A model generated the notes under the pieces. It had not been told where the DNA came from. It did no database searches and was given only the letters and a program-made list of their open reading frames with translations. A DNA stretch of 64,000 bases. It comes from Ophioderma brevispina (lineage: Eukaryota > Echinodermata > Ophiuroidea > Amphilepidida > Ophiodermatidae). This document shows, one piece after another, positions 24,101 through 36,179 of this stretch; the first letter of the stretch is position 1, and every line of letters starts with the position of its first letter. The position numbers and the translations under genes are program-made. The stretch lies in the NCBI GenBank assembly GCA_023653785.1, contig JAMKCH010072306.1, positions 62,001-126,000 on the forward strand, given 5' to 3'.

Positions 24101-25690
24101 TTGTGTTCTAAAGATATATTATTTTGAAATCAGTTTAGGGATTGTATATATTCCTTGATGAACTCTTCCTTGGAAGTAAGTTTAGAAAAGATGGTTAGAA
24201 CATCGAAGAAAACGAATGCGATTTAATAAACGTTTTAATAATTTTTGCATCATATTCGGTCCATAAATGAAGAATGATATGAAATGAAATAAATCACTTT
24301 TTCCTGTTTTCTACTTGTTTCAATTAGAGATTAAAGATTAGCCCAACTGCAGGAAAAACAAAGAAACCATTACTTCAAATATATGAAAATTTGTGGAACA
24401 TAATCAATCCTTACTTGAAATTTGGAAGTAATATTTAAATATTAAAAAGTATAGTGTTGATATTGTGAATTGTTAAGAAAATATGATGAACTTTGAGGGT
24501 TAAAGATAAACAAATATGAATAGTTTTACAGTGATGGTGTCAGCACTTAGAAGAGCTCATATTCATTTTGCCTAGTCAAAAGATTAGAACATTTATATGT
24601 ATCTGTTAGTCTTAGTTTTCTGAAATTGAGGTATGCCGATCTCATTCTTGGAATGTATGTTGCTCAGCTTAGTTCTCAAAAGCCACATATTTTCCTTCAC
24701 TTAATTATGGAATAACGGTAATTCTGATTTTGAGAGATATGCTATTGGGCTTTTTAAATGCATTGTAAGTCCCTTTGAAAGAAAGAGAACTTATATAGGC
24801 AACCAGATCCAGGCATTCTAGTCTATAATTTTACTTTGCATATAATTTCTATTGTATCTATCCAAGTACGAGAAATGGAAATCATGTAGTAAAGAACCTT
24901 GTCAGTCTTTGGACTTGCTGAAACAGTACTTTTCTGATGCAGACGGCTAGTATGCAAACTAATACCTCACCTTTTGACTTTTCAGTGATAAATGTTGTAT
25001 TTTGGTAGCCATTTTGTAAATTTTTGATCACTTTGCACTCAAAGCCAGAAAGTTAACTGGCATACCAAAATATAAGTCTAGAAAGTGGTATCAAACACCT
25101 ATACTAAAACAGGAAGTGAAGTGACTTTTTACAATCCTGGTTTAGACCTATACAATAGGTCTGTGGTATTTTAGCGGCCATTTTGAATTTGATAAACATT
25201 TACCCCTTGGGCTACAACTTAAGCTGAGAAGTTGATAATAATATACTCACCAATATACTCACCTTCGAGGGACAGTATGTTTAATAACACTGAATTATTG
25301 TGGGATTGTACGCCTAAAATTAAGTTAAGTTTTATATGATATTTTGGCAGCCATCTTGAATTTGGTCAAATTTTACCCCTTGAGGATAGATTTTATGATT
25401 AATAATTAGTGTTAATATACTCGGTTGCAAAAGTCTGTGTAGAAGAGTACGTTTAATGTCTGTTAACTGTGGAAAATTACGAATTTATATCTTTTGACAT
25501 AATTTTAGTGGTATTTTGGCGGCCATTTTGAATTTCTTGAATTTTGACCCCTTTACACTCAAAATACAGCAAAGCAACCGGCATTTTCGAGATCAGCATA
25601 AAAAATCAGTCCAGAAACAATGTTTCAAATGCTTCTACTAAAAAATGCCTCATGAAGTTTCTTTTCATGAATTTCGTCTTGTCTAATAGA
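21170..25690. mobile_element. Large terminal-inverted-repeat element with subterminal arrays
   Basis: The left arm (about 21175-22135) and right arm (about 25505-25690) are inverted copies. They share AGGCATTTTTTAGTAGAAG, then a GACTGATTTTTT.TGCTGAT block, AAAATGCCGGTTGCTTTGCTG, and ATTCAAAATGGCCGCCAAA. Similarity continues outward across the family B element (21206-21984) to AGACGAGATTCT on the left and AGACGAAATTCA on the right, so that element landed inside the left arm. The ~170-bp unit ending in AAAATGG(C/T)(C/T)(G/A)CCAAAATA recurs about four times at the right end and twice at the left. The core, about 22330-24930, is AT-rich with no recognisable transposase. It looks like a large non-autonomous element. 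Exact ends and target duplication are not resolved. Confidence 0.75.
21206..21984. mobile_element. TTAA-flanked MITE, family B, complete copy
   Basis: 779 bp with 19-bp inverted ends CACTTAACTGCATAAGGGG, flanked by TTAA at 21202-21205 and 21985-21988. Inside, TTATGCACTAACGGAAGTGC occurs twice (about 21406 and 21943), each next to a G or C run and TCCCTAGGA. Part of the interior is therefore a duplicated end. No coding frame. It is inserted in the left arm of the larger element around it. Confidence 0.9.
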
Positions 25691-26407
25691 TTTAAAGATC
25701 AATGATCAGTGTGCGACAAGTAAATCTTACTCAGAAGACATTTAAAGTATATAAAACGCCCAAAAATTTCAGGGGCCTTCCCCTCCCCCCTCCCCCGGAC
25801 CCCCACCGGGGTTTTTCCCCTCGACCCCACTAGGGGCCATAAGGTGGGCCCTTGTACCCCACCCTTTATCTGCCAGTTCAGATGCGACACTGGCCCCCAA
25901 TATCAAAATCATAGCTACATAACCAGAGATGCCACAATATGTTAGCCAGTTGCTCTGGCTAAACATAACAATAATTTACTATAACAAAGCGGTAGTTCTA
26001 GTCTCGCCTGCTTTCACAATCACCTGTAACATTAAGAGTGAAGCCTAAATGAAGTCGGAGTATAAACATGAAAAAACATTTTCTATTTGTGCATAAATTA
26101 AGCAAATTAGCTCATTAAATCTGCAACAGATGAACATGGAAATGATGGAAGCAGGGGCATAACCAGACTTGACCCTCCGGGGGGTAAGACCCCAAAGGTT
26201 CCCGATTCCTGTACCAGCTTTAGGGGTGGTTAATATGCAAAAGTATTGCCGCAAAGGCCTACACGGGTGGGGTCACTCCAGGGGCCCACTTTAAGGCCCC
26301 TGGTGGGGTCTTGGGGTGAAGCCATCTCCTGGGTTTTGCCATCTTAGAAGGTAAAAAGTAGTGTTGCAGAGCACAAATTTCACAATAAATTCGTTTGAAA
26401 CTACAAT
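25691..26407. other. GC-rich patches, no gene
   Basis: 25770-25870 and 26165-26330 are unusually G/C-rich for this window, with blocks such as GGGGTTTTTCCCC and CCTCCGGGGGGT. They look like decayed pieces of a GC-rich repeat. The short frames over them have no recognisable domain. Confidence 0.4.
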
Positions 26408-26640
26408 AAATCATTCCTTTCCCTTTTCCTTCTTCTCCCTTCTCCTTTCTTTTCTTCCCTTTTTCTTTCTTTTTTCTCTTTCCTCTTCCTTTTCTCCTTT
26501 CCCTCTTTCTTTATTCTCCTTTCCCCTTTCTCTTCTCTTTCCTCTTTCCCTCTCTTCTTCTTTCCCATTCTTCTCTCTTTCCCTTTTTCTCTTCTTCCTC
26601 CATTTTTTCCTTCCCATTTTTTGCTTCCCTTTTCAATTTG
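26408..26640. repeat. Polypyrimidine tract
   Basis: CTTT/CCTTT units for about 230 bases. The antisense frame encodes only Lys/Arg/Glu and is a side effect. A shorter related tract (29480-29600) begins the second copy of the downstream duplication. Confidence 0.9.
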
Positions 26641-26685
26641 TTTGTGTCCCCCACTGGTTACACCACTGGATGGAAGTTGTAAGTA

Positions 26686-27836
26686 CAGCCTGTCTCAGAA
26701 AAAGTGGTACAATCAGAAAAAAAAAATGATTAAATATGAAATTTCAAAAAAAAGTAATTCTTACTTAGCATAATATTAAAGAACAAAGGCCAGGCTTTCC
26801 AATGGTGTTTGTTTCATCTTAGTTGCTTTTGTCAATCCAGAGATATAATCAATTTACTGCGGTACACCAAAATCAATTTTGTGTCACTTTTATGCATGGG
26901 CAGAGTTGTTTCGCGTAGTTATGCCATGCGCTGTCTTGAAGCTCCAAAAAGATTGCCACTTGACAAAAGAAACAAAACACAGATTGAAGTAAACAAAGGA
27001 AGTCTATAGTTTTATCAACACAAGTTTTAATGGTCAACATAATCAGTTCAATGATAAATATCTTCTTTTCATAAATAATAAATACAAATTGCACGTCAAT
27101 GAAATGGAGCTTTGAATTTATTACAAAATTGGTATCTGTTAAAATCATGCCAGAAGGAATGTAATTGCAACCTAAATAAACACTCCAAATCTAAAGAAAT
27201 GGTTTTAAAATATTGCACTATCCTTGCGCATTTACTAATTGTTGAAGTCAATAAAAATTTGAATTTGGAAGCAAAGTATCATGGTATTGGTAGGAATTCG
27301 CGTTTCATGATACTTCAAGACTATAAAAATTCTCTCCTCCAGGTTGCTGTAACAAACAATAGTATGGTATTGGTAGGAATTCGCGTTTCATGATACTTCA
27401 AGACTATAAAAATTCTCTCCTCCAGGTTGCTGTAACAAACAATAGTATGCCGAATGTTATTCACTCTATCTTAAAGCCAGAACTTACTGATCATAATTTC
27501 CACCACTACGTAACTGTTTTCATATCTTTTAGAGATTCTTTATGAAATTAATCCCCTTTTAAAGAATTTCATATCTATTCAAATGTGAATAACTTATGTT
27601 TAACTAATTCTTTCACCGTTTTCACTCAACCAGAAAGTGGCACAAACTTGATTTTTGTGTTCAGCAGTTCTGGAGTTATCTCTCGATTGAAACAAGCAAA
27701 TGAGATGAAACAAAAAATACTGGAAAGCCTGGTCTTTTCCCTTTAATGTGATATACAATGCGACTTATTTATGTGGAGATATAATATTGGAAAAAAAATC
27801 GGGTTTTTGATTGTACCATTTTTTTTAGACAGGCTG
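26686..27836. mobile_element. Inverted-repeat element with CAGCCTGTCT ends, copy 1
   Basis: Left end CAGCCTGTCTCAGAAAAAG followed by TGGTACAATC; right end, reversed, CAGCCTGTCT followed by an A run and TGGTACAATC. A TA precedes the left end, but the right flank is CA, so the target duplication is uncertain. About 1.15 kb, no transposase frame. The copy in the second duplicate spans 29649-30803. End structure and size suggest a non-autonomous mariner-like element. Confidence 0.7.
27281..27446. repeat. 83-bp tandem duplication
   Basis: Two adjacent, identical 83-bp units at 27281-27363 and 27364-27446, starting ATGGTATTGGTAGGAATTCG. The same doubling, with errors, appears in the second 2.9-kb copy at about 30247-30424, so it predates the larger duplication. 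Confidence 0.9.
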
Positions 27837-29539
27837 CATATGTTGGAGGTCCCATTATTATAATATCACCAAATACCCTAAGAATACTATCCCTGAGCAG
27901 AGTTAGAGCAAAATCCAAGATGTATGGTGAACTTCCTTCCTGGTTTGGCATGGAACACCTTATAAATTCATAATTGTAGTGCATAACATACTGAAATCAT
28001 TTTTTGACAATTATCTTAAAAACCTTTGACTTTTGGATATAAAAATGTATTACTAACCCTACATAATGTGGCCATTCTTCACATTTTGAGTGGTATCACA
28101 ACCTCCTAGGTCTAACGGTTCTGTAGATACGGTCAGTAGTACTTTGCTCAAAAAGGTGTGACCCCCCAAAAAAAGGGGTGTGGCCATTTATTCATGTGTA
28201 GGTATTGTCTCTGCTTGGATTTCTTTGTTAAATTCATTCATATTGATGCCCTCGATCAATGAAAGGAGTCTTATGTCCAGTTCCAGCTGATGAAAGACAA
28301 GGTGAATTTCTGTAAACTCATTCAAGTTTTCTGTCACATGATGCAGCGCTTTGTACTTTGGATCTGTATGAAATTTTCACTACTCAAAATTATTGTAAAT
28401 ATATCGCTTTTGAAGGAAATTTTCAAGACATACACCGGTGGTGGTCTGATAGAAGAAACAGAATAGTCTGATAGAAGTACTTAAAATTTCACCTGTTATT
28501 TGTGCAGTGCAACTGATAGGCTCCATGCAGTAGTTGGACCATCTTGAAACCTAGTGACCCTGATGAATTCAGCAGCCTTTATGGTATAAAGTTGATCCAG
28601 AAACTCTATTCGCCAACCAGTTGATGGATAGAGACCGAACCTATTGTAAATTTGCAAGGGTCTGCAATGCAGAAAAGTTCAATGATGGACTTTGATATGT
28701 AAATTAGTTCTTCGCCAATCGACTGCACTTGCAAAGACTTAAGCTTCTAGATCGGATTAACACTTTTCACTGAGGATGCTTAAGCAAGAACTAACCAGTT
28801 ATGTTTTTTGTTTAACTTTCCGCCCATTTCTGGTACATATGGACTTCTAACCGTAAATGCCACAGCATAAAGTGCATGCTATGCTGCACTTTATTCCATA
28901 AGACTGCTGAATTCAACAGGATCACTAGTTCACAAAATGGCCCAACTGTCGTGCTTGACCGCAGATTTTAACCAGCGAATGACATACTGTTGAGGAACAT
29001 GAATCTCAGGTCATGCTAGCAGGACTTGGTGTACATGATTGGCTGCGATTGTACGTATATTGGGCTTGGGTAGGTAGTCTGTGTCTACTATATGGGTGTA
29101 CCTTTTCTATGAAGAAACTGGCCATGAACAAAGATTTATACTCCTTCCAATACTTTGCAAAATTTTCAACTTACCCATCAGAAAGATCCTGTTGTACCGA
29201 ATGTAATTTTTCCTTAAAATTGGTCAAATATATCCATCTTCTTTCATTGACAATGTAGTATGTAAAAATCTGCAAGAAAAAAATTAATGTAGGTTTAAGA
29301 GTAGATAATAAGGTTTCTCAAACCTCAACTTCATCTTGCCTGATGACTATGTATCACCTTTATCTATGCCAATTCAGTGGATTATATTATCAATAACCTT
29401 GGAAATTTTTGGTATATAACAGTGACTACTCCCTCAGGTTTCAGGACCATACAACCAGTTTTAGTGATTTGACTTTTCTTATTCCTCCTCTTCCCCTTTC
29501 TTTCTCTTTCCTCTTTCTCCTCCTTCTTCTTCACAGTCT

Positions 29540-32466
29540 TCTTCTTCCCTTTTTCTCTTCTTCCTCCATTTTTTTTTCCTTCCCATTTTTGTTCCCTTTT
29601 CAATTTGTTTGTGTCCCCCACTGGTACCACACGGATGGAAGTGGATTACAGCCGTCTCAGAAAAGAAAAAGTGGTACCAATCAGAAAAAAAAAAAAAATG
29701 ATTTAAATATGAAATTTCAAAAAAAGTAATTCTTACTTGACATAAAATTAAAAAAAGGCCAGGTCTTTACAATGGGTTTGTTCATGCTAGTTGCTTTGTC
29801 AATCCAGGATATAATCAATTTCCTGCGATACACCAAAATCAATTTGTGTCACTTTAGCATGGCAGAGTTGTTTGAAGTAGTTATGCCAGCGATGTCACTT
29901 GAAGCTCCAAAAAGAATTGCCACTTGACAAAAGAAACAAAACAACAGATTGAAGTAAACAAAGGAAGTCTATAGTTGTATCAAACAAGTTTTTTTTAATG
30001 GTAACCTAATCAGTTCAATGATAATAATCGTCTTTTCATAATAATAACGACAATTGCACGTCAATGAAAGGAGCTTTGAATTTATTCAAAATTGGGATCT
30101 GCTAAAAGCATGCCAGAAGGAATGTAATTGCAACCTAAATAAAACACTCCAAATCTAACGAAATGGTTTTAAATATGCACTATCACTTGCGCATTTATTA
30201 ATTGTGGAAAGTCAAAAAATTTGAATTTGGAAAGGCCAAAAGTTATATGGTATTGGTAGGGAATTCGTACGTTTAATTGATTACTTCCAGACTATAAAAA
30301 AATCTCTCTCAGGTTGCTTGTAACAACAATAGGTATGGTATTGGGAGGAAAGGGAATCGCGTTTCATAATACTTCAAAGACTATAAAAATTCTCTCCTCC
30401 AGGTTGCTGTAACAAACAATAGTATGCCGAATGTTATTCACTTCTATCTTAAAGCCAGAACTTACTGATAATTTCCACCACTACGTAACTGTTCCATCTC
30501 GTTAGAGTTCTTTATTGAAATTAATGCCCCTTAAAGAATTTCATATCTATTCAAATGTGACTAATTATGTTTAAATAATTCTTCACCGTTTTCACTCAAC
30601 CAGAAAGTGGCACAAACTTGATTTTGTCGTGTTCAGCAGTTCTGGAGTATCTCTACGATTGAAAACAAGCAAATGAGATGACACAAAAAATACTGGAAAG
30701 CCTGAGTATTTCCCTGTAATGTGATATACAATGCGACTTATTTATGTGGAGATATAATATTGGAAAAAATCGGGTTTTTATTGTACCATTTTTTGACAGG
30801 CTGCATATGTGACGGTCCCATATATAATATCACCACATACCCTAAGAATACTATTCCCTGAGCGCAGAGTTAGAGCAAAATCCAAGATGTATGGTGAACT
30901 TCCATCCTGGTTGGCATGGAAAACTTATAAATTCATAAATTAGTAGTGCATAACATACTGAAATCATTTTTGACAATTATCTTAAAAACCTTGATTTTGG
31001 ATATAAAAATGTATTACCTAACCCTACATAATGTGGCATTTTCACATTTTTGAGTGGTAATAACAACCTCTAGGGTCTAACGGTCTGTCGCATACGGTCA
31101 GTGTACTGCTCAAAAAGGTGTTGTGACCCCCCCACACAAAAACAAAAAGGGGTGTGGCAATTTTTATGTTAGGTATTGTATCTGCGTGGATGCTTTGTTA
31201 AATTCATATTTTGATGCCCTCGATCAATGAAAGGAGTCTTATGTCCTAGTTCCAGCTGATGAAAGACAAAGGGAATTTCTGGTAGTAACTCATTAGTTTT
31301 CTGGACATGTGCACGCTTTGTATTTGGAATCTGTATGAAATTTTCATACTAAAATTATTGTAAATATACGCTTGAAGGAAATTTCAAGACATACACCGGT
31401 GGTGGTCTGATAGAAGAAACAGAATAGTCTGATAGAAGTACTAAAATTCACTGTTATTTGTGCAGTGCAACTGATAGGCTCCATGCAGAGTTGAGACCAT
31501 CTTGAAAACTAGTGACCATGATGAATTCAAGCAGCTTTATGGTATAAAGTGTTGATCCAGAACTCTATTCGCCACCCAGTTGATGGATAGAGACCGAACC
31601 TATTGTAAATTTGCCAAGGGTCTGCACTGCAGAAAAGTCAATGAGGACGTTTATATGTACGATAGTCTTCGCCAATCGAGCACTTTGCAAAAAGACGTAA
31701 GCAGCTTCGAGATCGGATTTATTAAACACTTTTCACTGAGATGCCTAGCAAGAACACCAGTTATGTTTTTTTTGTTTAACTTTCCGCCATTTCTGCGTAC
31801 AGTATGGACTTAACCGTAACAATGCCACAGCATAAGGTGCATGCTTGCTCGCACTTTTTATTCCATGTAAACTGCTTGATTAAAGGGATCACTACGTTCA
31901 ACAAAATGGCCCAACTGTAGGGCTGACCGCAAGATATTTTAACCCCGAATACCATACTGTTGAGGAACATGAGGAACATGAATTCGGTCATGCTAGCAGG
32001 ACTTGGTGTACATGATTGGCTGCGATTGTACGTATAGTGGGCTTGGGTAGGTAGTCGTGTCTACTATTGGGCTGGTGTGTACCTTTTCTATGAAGAAGAG
32101 AAAAAATGGCAAGAAAACAGTATTATACTCCTTGCAAACTTTGACACAAATTTCAACTTTACCCATCAGGAAAGATCTGTTGTACCGAATGTAATTTTTC
32201 CTTAAATTGGTCAAATATATATCTTCTTTCATTGACATGTAGTATGTTAAAATATGCAAGAAAAAAATTAATGTAGGTTTAAGAGTAGATACTAAGGTTT
32301 TCAAACCTCAACTTCATCTGGCCTGATGATCATGATCACCTTTAATCTATGCCCAATTCAGGGATTATATATCAATAACCTTGGAAATTTTTGGTATATA
32401 ACCGTGATAGCTCCCTCCTAGGTTTCAGGACCATACAACCAGGTTTTAGTCTGGAATTGACTTTTT
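29540..32466. repeat. 2.9-kb direct duplication, copy 2
   Basis: Collinear with 26575-29478. It begins after a shorter pyrimidine tract and ends near GACCATACAACCAGG at about 32430-32466. It contains its own copy of the CAGCCTGTCT element (29649-30803). Many one-base gaps and small stutters (for example GAGGAACAT doubled near 31970) distinguish it. No gene is recognisable. Confidence 0.9.
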
Positions 32467-32770
32467 GATGACCAGATGATTGATAGGATCTTCACAAGTT
32501 TCAGATATTGAAATGTTGACCACCACCTACGAAGTTATGACCATAAACCATTTGCATGATTTGACCTTGGATGACCCAGATGACCTTGAAATGAAAGGTC
32601 TTGACAAATTTTGGTACCGAATGTTGACTACACCCCACCAAAGTTTCAGGACCCATACAACCACTGGCTTGAATGACCCCAGATGTCCTTGCAATGACCT
32701 TCCAAATTCCAGCAGTAAATATTGACCACACCCACCACGTTTATTAACCCATACAACCAGTCAAGGTTCC
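32400..32770. repeat. Degenerate tandem units with GTTTCAGGACCATACAACCAG
   Basis: Variants of this word occur at about 32430, 32645 and 32740, and at 29440 in copy 1. TTGACC/GATGACC words lie between them. Unit length is roughly 95-120 bases. The open frame here encodes only the translated repeat. Confidence 0.6.
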
Positions 32771-33906
32771 AATAGGCACCCAATCATGGCCAGTGATAGG
32801 AATGATCAGTCTCTCTGCATTGGCATGGTGGCACTACTAAGCTCATTTCAACTAGAGTGGTATATTATTAAACCCCGACTGTTCCAATCCGCCCCCAGTC
32901 TAAACATGCCAGCGGGCCATGTTAGGAGTCCGTATCATGGATTGGATAATGCCGGCCTGGATCAGCCTACTCCGTTGAACTAATCCTGACACCACCACAA
33001 GCCATTAACTAATGACTCGTGGACACGCTAAGAGAAGACTAGAGTGGTATTTTTGTGGTGTTGCTTGGTCAATTGATTTCTATATAAAAGCATAATAGAA
33101 ATTCCACCTAACACACTGATTGGTTGCAATATTAACCTCGCTGCGATGGAGTCAGTTGTGGATGGAATTTCGTTATTCTGCCAACACTTTTTAAAAACAT
33201 AACCGGAAAGGAGAGAAGGGGAAGTCCTATAATCATCATAGTTAAATTTCACCATCAATTTTGAGTTGGTGTTTTACAACTACTTATCATGTACGCAAAA
33301 CCGCAAGGTGGTTTTTTATCCCCAAAATACATCCGAAGCAAGAAAAAATGAGGACAAGTTATGAGAATCTTCTGGGGCATGCTCTCTGAAAGCAAAGCTT
33401 AGAGCATGCCTCATTTCAATGACCATGTAGGACAAATGAAGAAAGAAAGAAGAGAAAACCAGGAAAAGGTTGCATATCTGCCCTTTGTTTATTGAGCTTG
33501 TAAGTGATGCCCATAGATAGACATCCTCTTGTCCTTCATAGCTAACCAAGAGGCATTACATTCAGAGGCCGCCCGTTATAAACAACACCCAAAAATACCT
33601 ATTAGCTTAAGCTGATTGATAAGGGCAATGCATGCTAAGATCTTGGATTATATATATAACCGTCTTGACACCAAGCAGCTCGGAATTGCCAACACAATGG
33701 CCACCTCTTAATGACAAAGCATGGCAAATGACCGCGCTCGCTATTTATATATCATGAGCAAGTTTAAAGCTTACTATGATGCAGATAAATCTCAATTTCC
33801 CATGGCTCAATTCAAGTTTTAAGTACACCAGATATAGTAAGCAAAATACACCCCCTGGTATTTGGTATGATATATGATCCCAGAACATGCATGCGTCAGC
33901 TTTACG
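32771..33906. other. Intergenic stretch with a dispersed repeat at 33780-33885
   Basis: No gene recognised. 33780-33885 resembles 51330-51430. Both carry CTCAATT(T)CCC, a run to AAAATACACCCC and GGTATGATATATGAT, so this is a two-copy dispersed repeat of unknown type. Confidence 0.5.
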
Positions 33907-33910
33907 TTAA

Positions 33911-34266
33911 AGGCCGATCAGAGATTTCCCGAGGAGGGGGCCCTCATTTTTTAAAAAATTTGTTTTTTTGGCATTATACCATAATTGCTATGTCCATATA
34001 ACTAGAACACTGGTGGAAATAGACTTAAGCTCATGAAGTGCTTCATATAGAAATCACAACTTTTTAAGATTACGGATACGGATTTTTGTTATACACAGTA
34101 TCCTGGCACGCAATACGGGAAATAATGCTTTACTGCATGAAACGAAAATCCGAATTCATCTCAGACCTTGGAATTGAGCATTTAGGTTATGGGTGACTAT
34201 CTTTAAATTCCCTAATTGAGAGTTTCTAATTATTACACAAAAAATATTTGACATCTCTGATAGCCT
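33911..34266. mobile_element. TTAA-flanked MITE, family F, copy 1
   Basis: 356 bp with ends AGGCCGATCAGAGATTTC and its inverse, flanked by TTAA at 33907-33910 and 34267-34270. It contains GGATACGGATTTTTGTTATA, also seen in copies 2 and 3. The right TTAA is shared with the start of the next element. Confidence 0.9.
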
Positions 34267-34270
34267 TTAA

Positions 34271-34454
34271 AGGGGGATGGCCCGATTTAAGCCGATTTAA
34301 GTAGATGACGTTTCATTTGATTAGGAATGGACTTCACCCCAAAAACTCCATTGGTAAATTTTCGCGCCCAAAATTTCAATCCGTTGAGTTGTGAGATCAA
34401 AAAAACGTGATTTTAAGTCCCATAGAGTACGTGTAAAATTAATATTTTTTTTTT

Positions 34455-34485
<31 letters not shown>

Positions 34486-35042
34486 GTTTTTGGTCCGACA
34501 ATAGGGCATATTTTCCTCATAACCTTTGACATTTTAAACATCCTTTAGCCCAGATTTCACAGGTTTTAAATGAGAAAAATATAGCTTTCTTCTGAATTCT
34601 TGGAGGATTTTGGCCAGAAGTCATGCTCCAGGAGCAGTATTTCAACTCTTCTCATAGGGGCGATATTCATTATTATGTGTGCCGCTTTATTCCGTAATGT
34701 TATATTGAAGTATACAAAAGAACGATTCACTCCGGCTCGGATTGCGTGTTGGCGGTGTCTGTGGGGGCTCGTCTTGTTATCTAAAGGTGTGGGTTCGAAT
34801 CACTCCCAGGACAAAATTTAGTTTTGATTGTATTTGTAATTTTAGAGATTGGAATCATTTTAAAAAACTCAGGATTGTGGATGAATTTTGTATGAAGTGA
34901 AAAATATTGAATGCTGCTTTCATGGTCCTGGAGCATGAATTCAGGCCAAAATCTCCGAGTGCTTTTCGCTACCAAAAATTTGGACCACTTCGGTAAATTT
35001 GGGGTCCCTGGGGAAAAGGCTATTAGCGATCGGGGCAAGGGA
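34271..35042. mobile_element. TTAA MITE, family G, copy 1, right end lost, with nested insertion
   Basis: Starts right after the shared TTAA with AGGGGGATGGCCCGATTTAA. Aligned in reverse with the complete copy at 57992-58345, it matches TTTTCGCGCCCAAAATTTC, the GGGCATATTT region, GAAAAATATAGC and finally CTATTAGCGATCGGG near 35030. The terminal repeat beyond that is absent. A poly-T run lies at about 34449-34484. The copy is interrupted at 34598-34983. Confidence 0.75.
34598..34983. mobile_element. Inverted-repeat element carrying a tRNA-like box
   Basis: Ends CTTGGAGGATTTTGGCC and, reversed, CTCGGAGATTTTGGCC continue into TCATGCTCCAGGA on both sides, giving about 35 bp of terminal repeat. 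The 57992-58345 relative lacks this segment. Inside, at about 34740-34815, GGTTCGAATC with flanking pairing bases resembles a Pol III B box. The A box is weak. It may be a composite of a tRNA-derived segment inside inverted ends. Confidence 0.65.
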
Positions 35043-35189
35043 ACTACGGTGTCCCTACCCAAGGCTATAACCAACCGAGCCCTGCCTAGTTAGCAGCCTT
35101 ACATCAGTGGATGGGGTGTGTGATATGTACATGTAATAGGTGATCGGCAATTTCCATTTAGTGTTAAGGCCCTCAGAAAACAAAAATGA

Positions 35190-35297
35190 GGTTCCCCCCC
35201 AAGAACTACAATGCCACTCATATTAGGTGGTTGATTAATTAATCTTGGAGCACATCCTTGCAAAGCGGCGTCATGGTTCTTGGGGGGGGGGAAGGGG
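35190..35297. repeat. Short inverted repeat around CCCCCCCAAGAAC
   Basis: GTTCCCCCCCAAGAAC near 35192 is complementary to GTTCTTGGGGGG near 35277, with ~70 bases between. Further C runs follow at 35540-35552 and 35588-35600. No gene is present between here and 35670. Confidence 0.5.
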
Positions 35298-35669
35298 TCA
35301 ATATTGCTGGAAATTTCAATTACACCATTGAAGCCTTATAATTTTATAACAGTTGACCTTTTGGGGAATTCTATGTGAAATGAAATTTTTGAAAACCAGC
35401 AAAAGGGTTAAATTGAGCATTGGCTTTATAATGCGAAACGTTTCAAAATTCATCCGTTTTATTGAAACAAACTATGGAGGGCCACATTTCAAATTCAGGT
35501 CCTTTGGCACCTGGAAAGGTGAACGAGCGCTTTTTGCGGCCCCCCCCCCCCCTTGTGTCCTACTCGTCCTTCCTATATCGCGTACCCCCCGCCCCCCCCC
35601 CTAGTGAACCAATGCAGCTTTTTCCCTTGTATTCGGGCCTAACCGACCCCATCACTCTTACACAGCGCC

Positions 35670-35907
35670 GAACCAAGGTATTTTGATTGGATTTTTTTGT
35701 CTAATATAAAAACATAGGTGAATTTCGTATTTTCTGCTCCTATACGAAATTAGGAAATTTCTCAATTTTTATACCAAAAAATTTATCTCAGCTTAATCCT
35801 TTCCGATGGGAAATATTTGTGATGGCAAAGTTTGCATTTCAAGGGCTTAAAAGCAGCACTTTCGATTTTTTAGGACACACCTGTACTGTGAATCTCTCGC
35901 TTGCACT
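35670..35907. mobile_element. TTAA MITE, family C, copy 3 (left-truncated)
   Basis: Matches the 60.9-kb copy from ATTTTGATTGGATTT through TAATATAAAAACATA, TCTGCTCCTATACGAAATTA and TCTCAGCTTAATC to the right end, which reversed reads AGTGCAAGCGAGAGATTC. It is followed by TTAG instead of TTAA. The left end is missing. Confidence 0.7.
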
Positions 35908-36179
35908 TTAGTGCGCGGTTTATTCCCACTAACGTTGCCAAAGCCATAGGATGTGGAGAATACTAAATTCTTTCCTTAGTTTTGGCTTGTTCAGGTTTGT
36001 CAAACTATGCACCATTGTATTGATAATCCCATGTCATGCATTCCTGTTCACTTATCTAAACCCACACCCCCCCCCCCCCCCCCCCACCATATGCAAAACA
36101 CATAGTCCAGCTTTGGTGAGCCCTAATCTAGTTATTCAGTGCACTGTTGCCAGCTGGTCACAAGGTTTAGAGTCCAACC

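Larger units (their letters stand above)
26575..29478. repeat. 2.9-kb direct duplication, copy 1
   Basis: From the end of the pyrimidine tract (TCTCTTCTTCCTCC) to ACCATACAACCAG near 29458 this segment is collinear with 29540-32466. Included are an inverted-repeat element (26686-27836), an 83-bp internal duplication, and unassigned AT-rich sequence. No gene is recognisable. Differences between the copies are mainly one-base insertions and deletions, many in homopolymers. Confidence 0.9.

Noticed and set aside
26361..26729. Open frames on both strands at the pyrimidine tract
   Set aside because: Low-complexity translation of CTTT units; no domain.
29382..29729. Lys/Glu-rich and Phe/Leu-rich frames on opposite strands
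   Set aside because: Same pyrimidine-tract artefact in the second duplicate.
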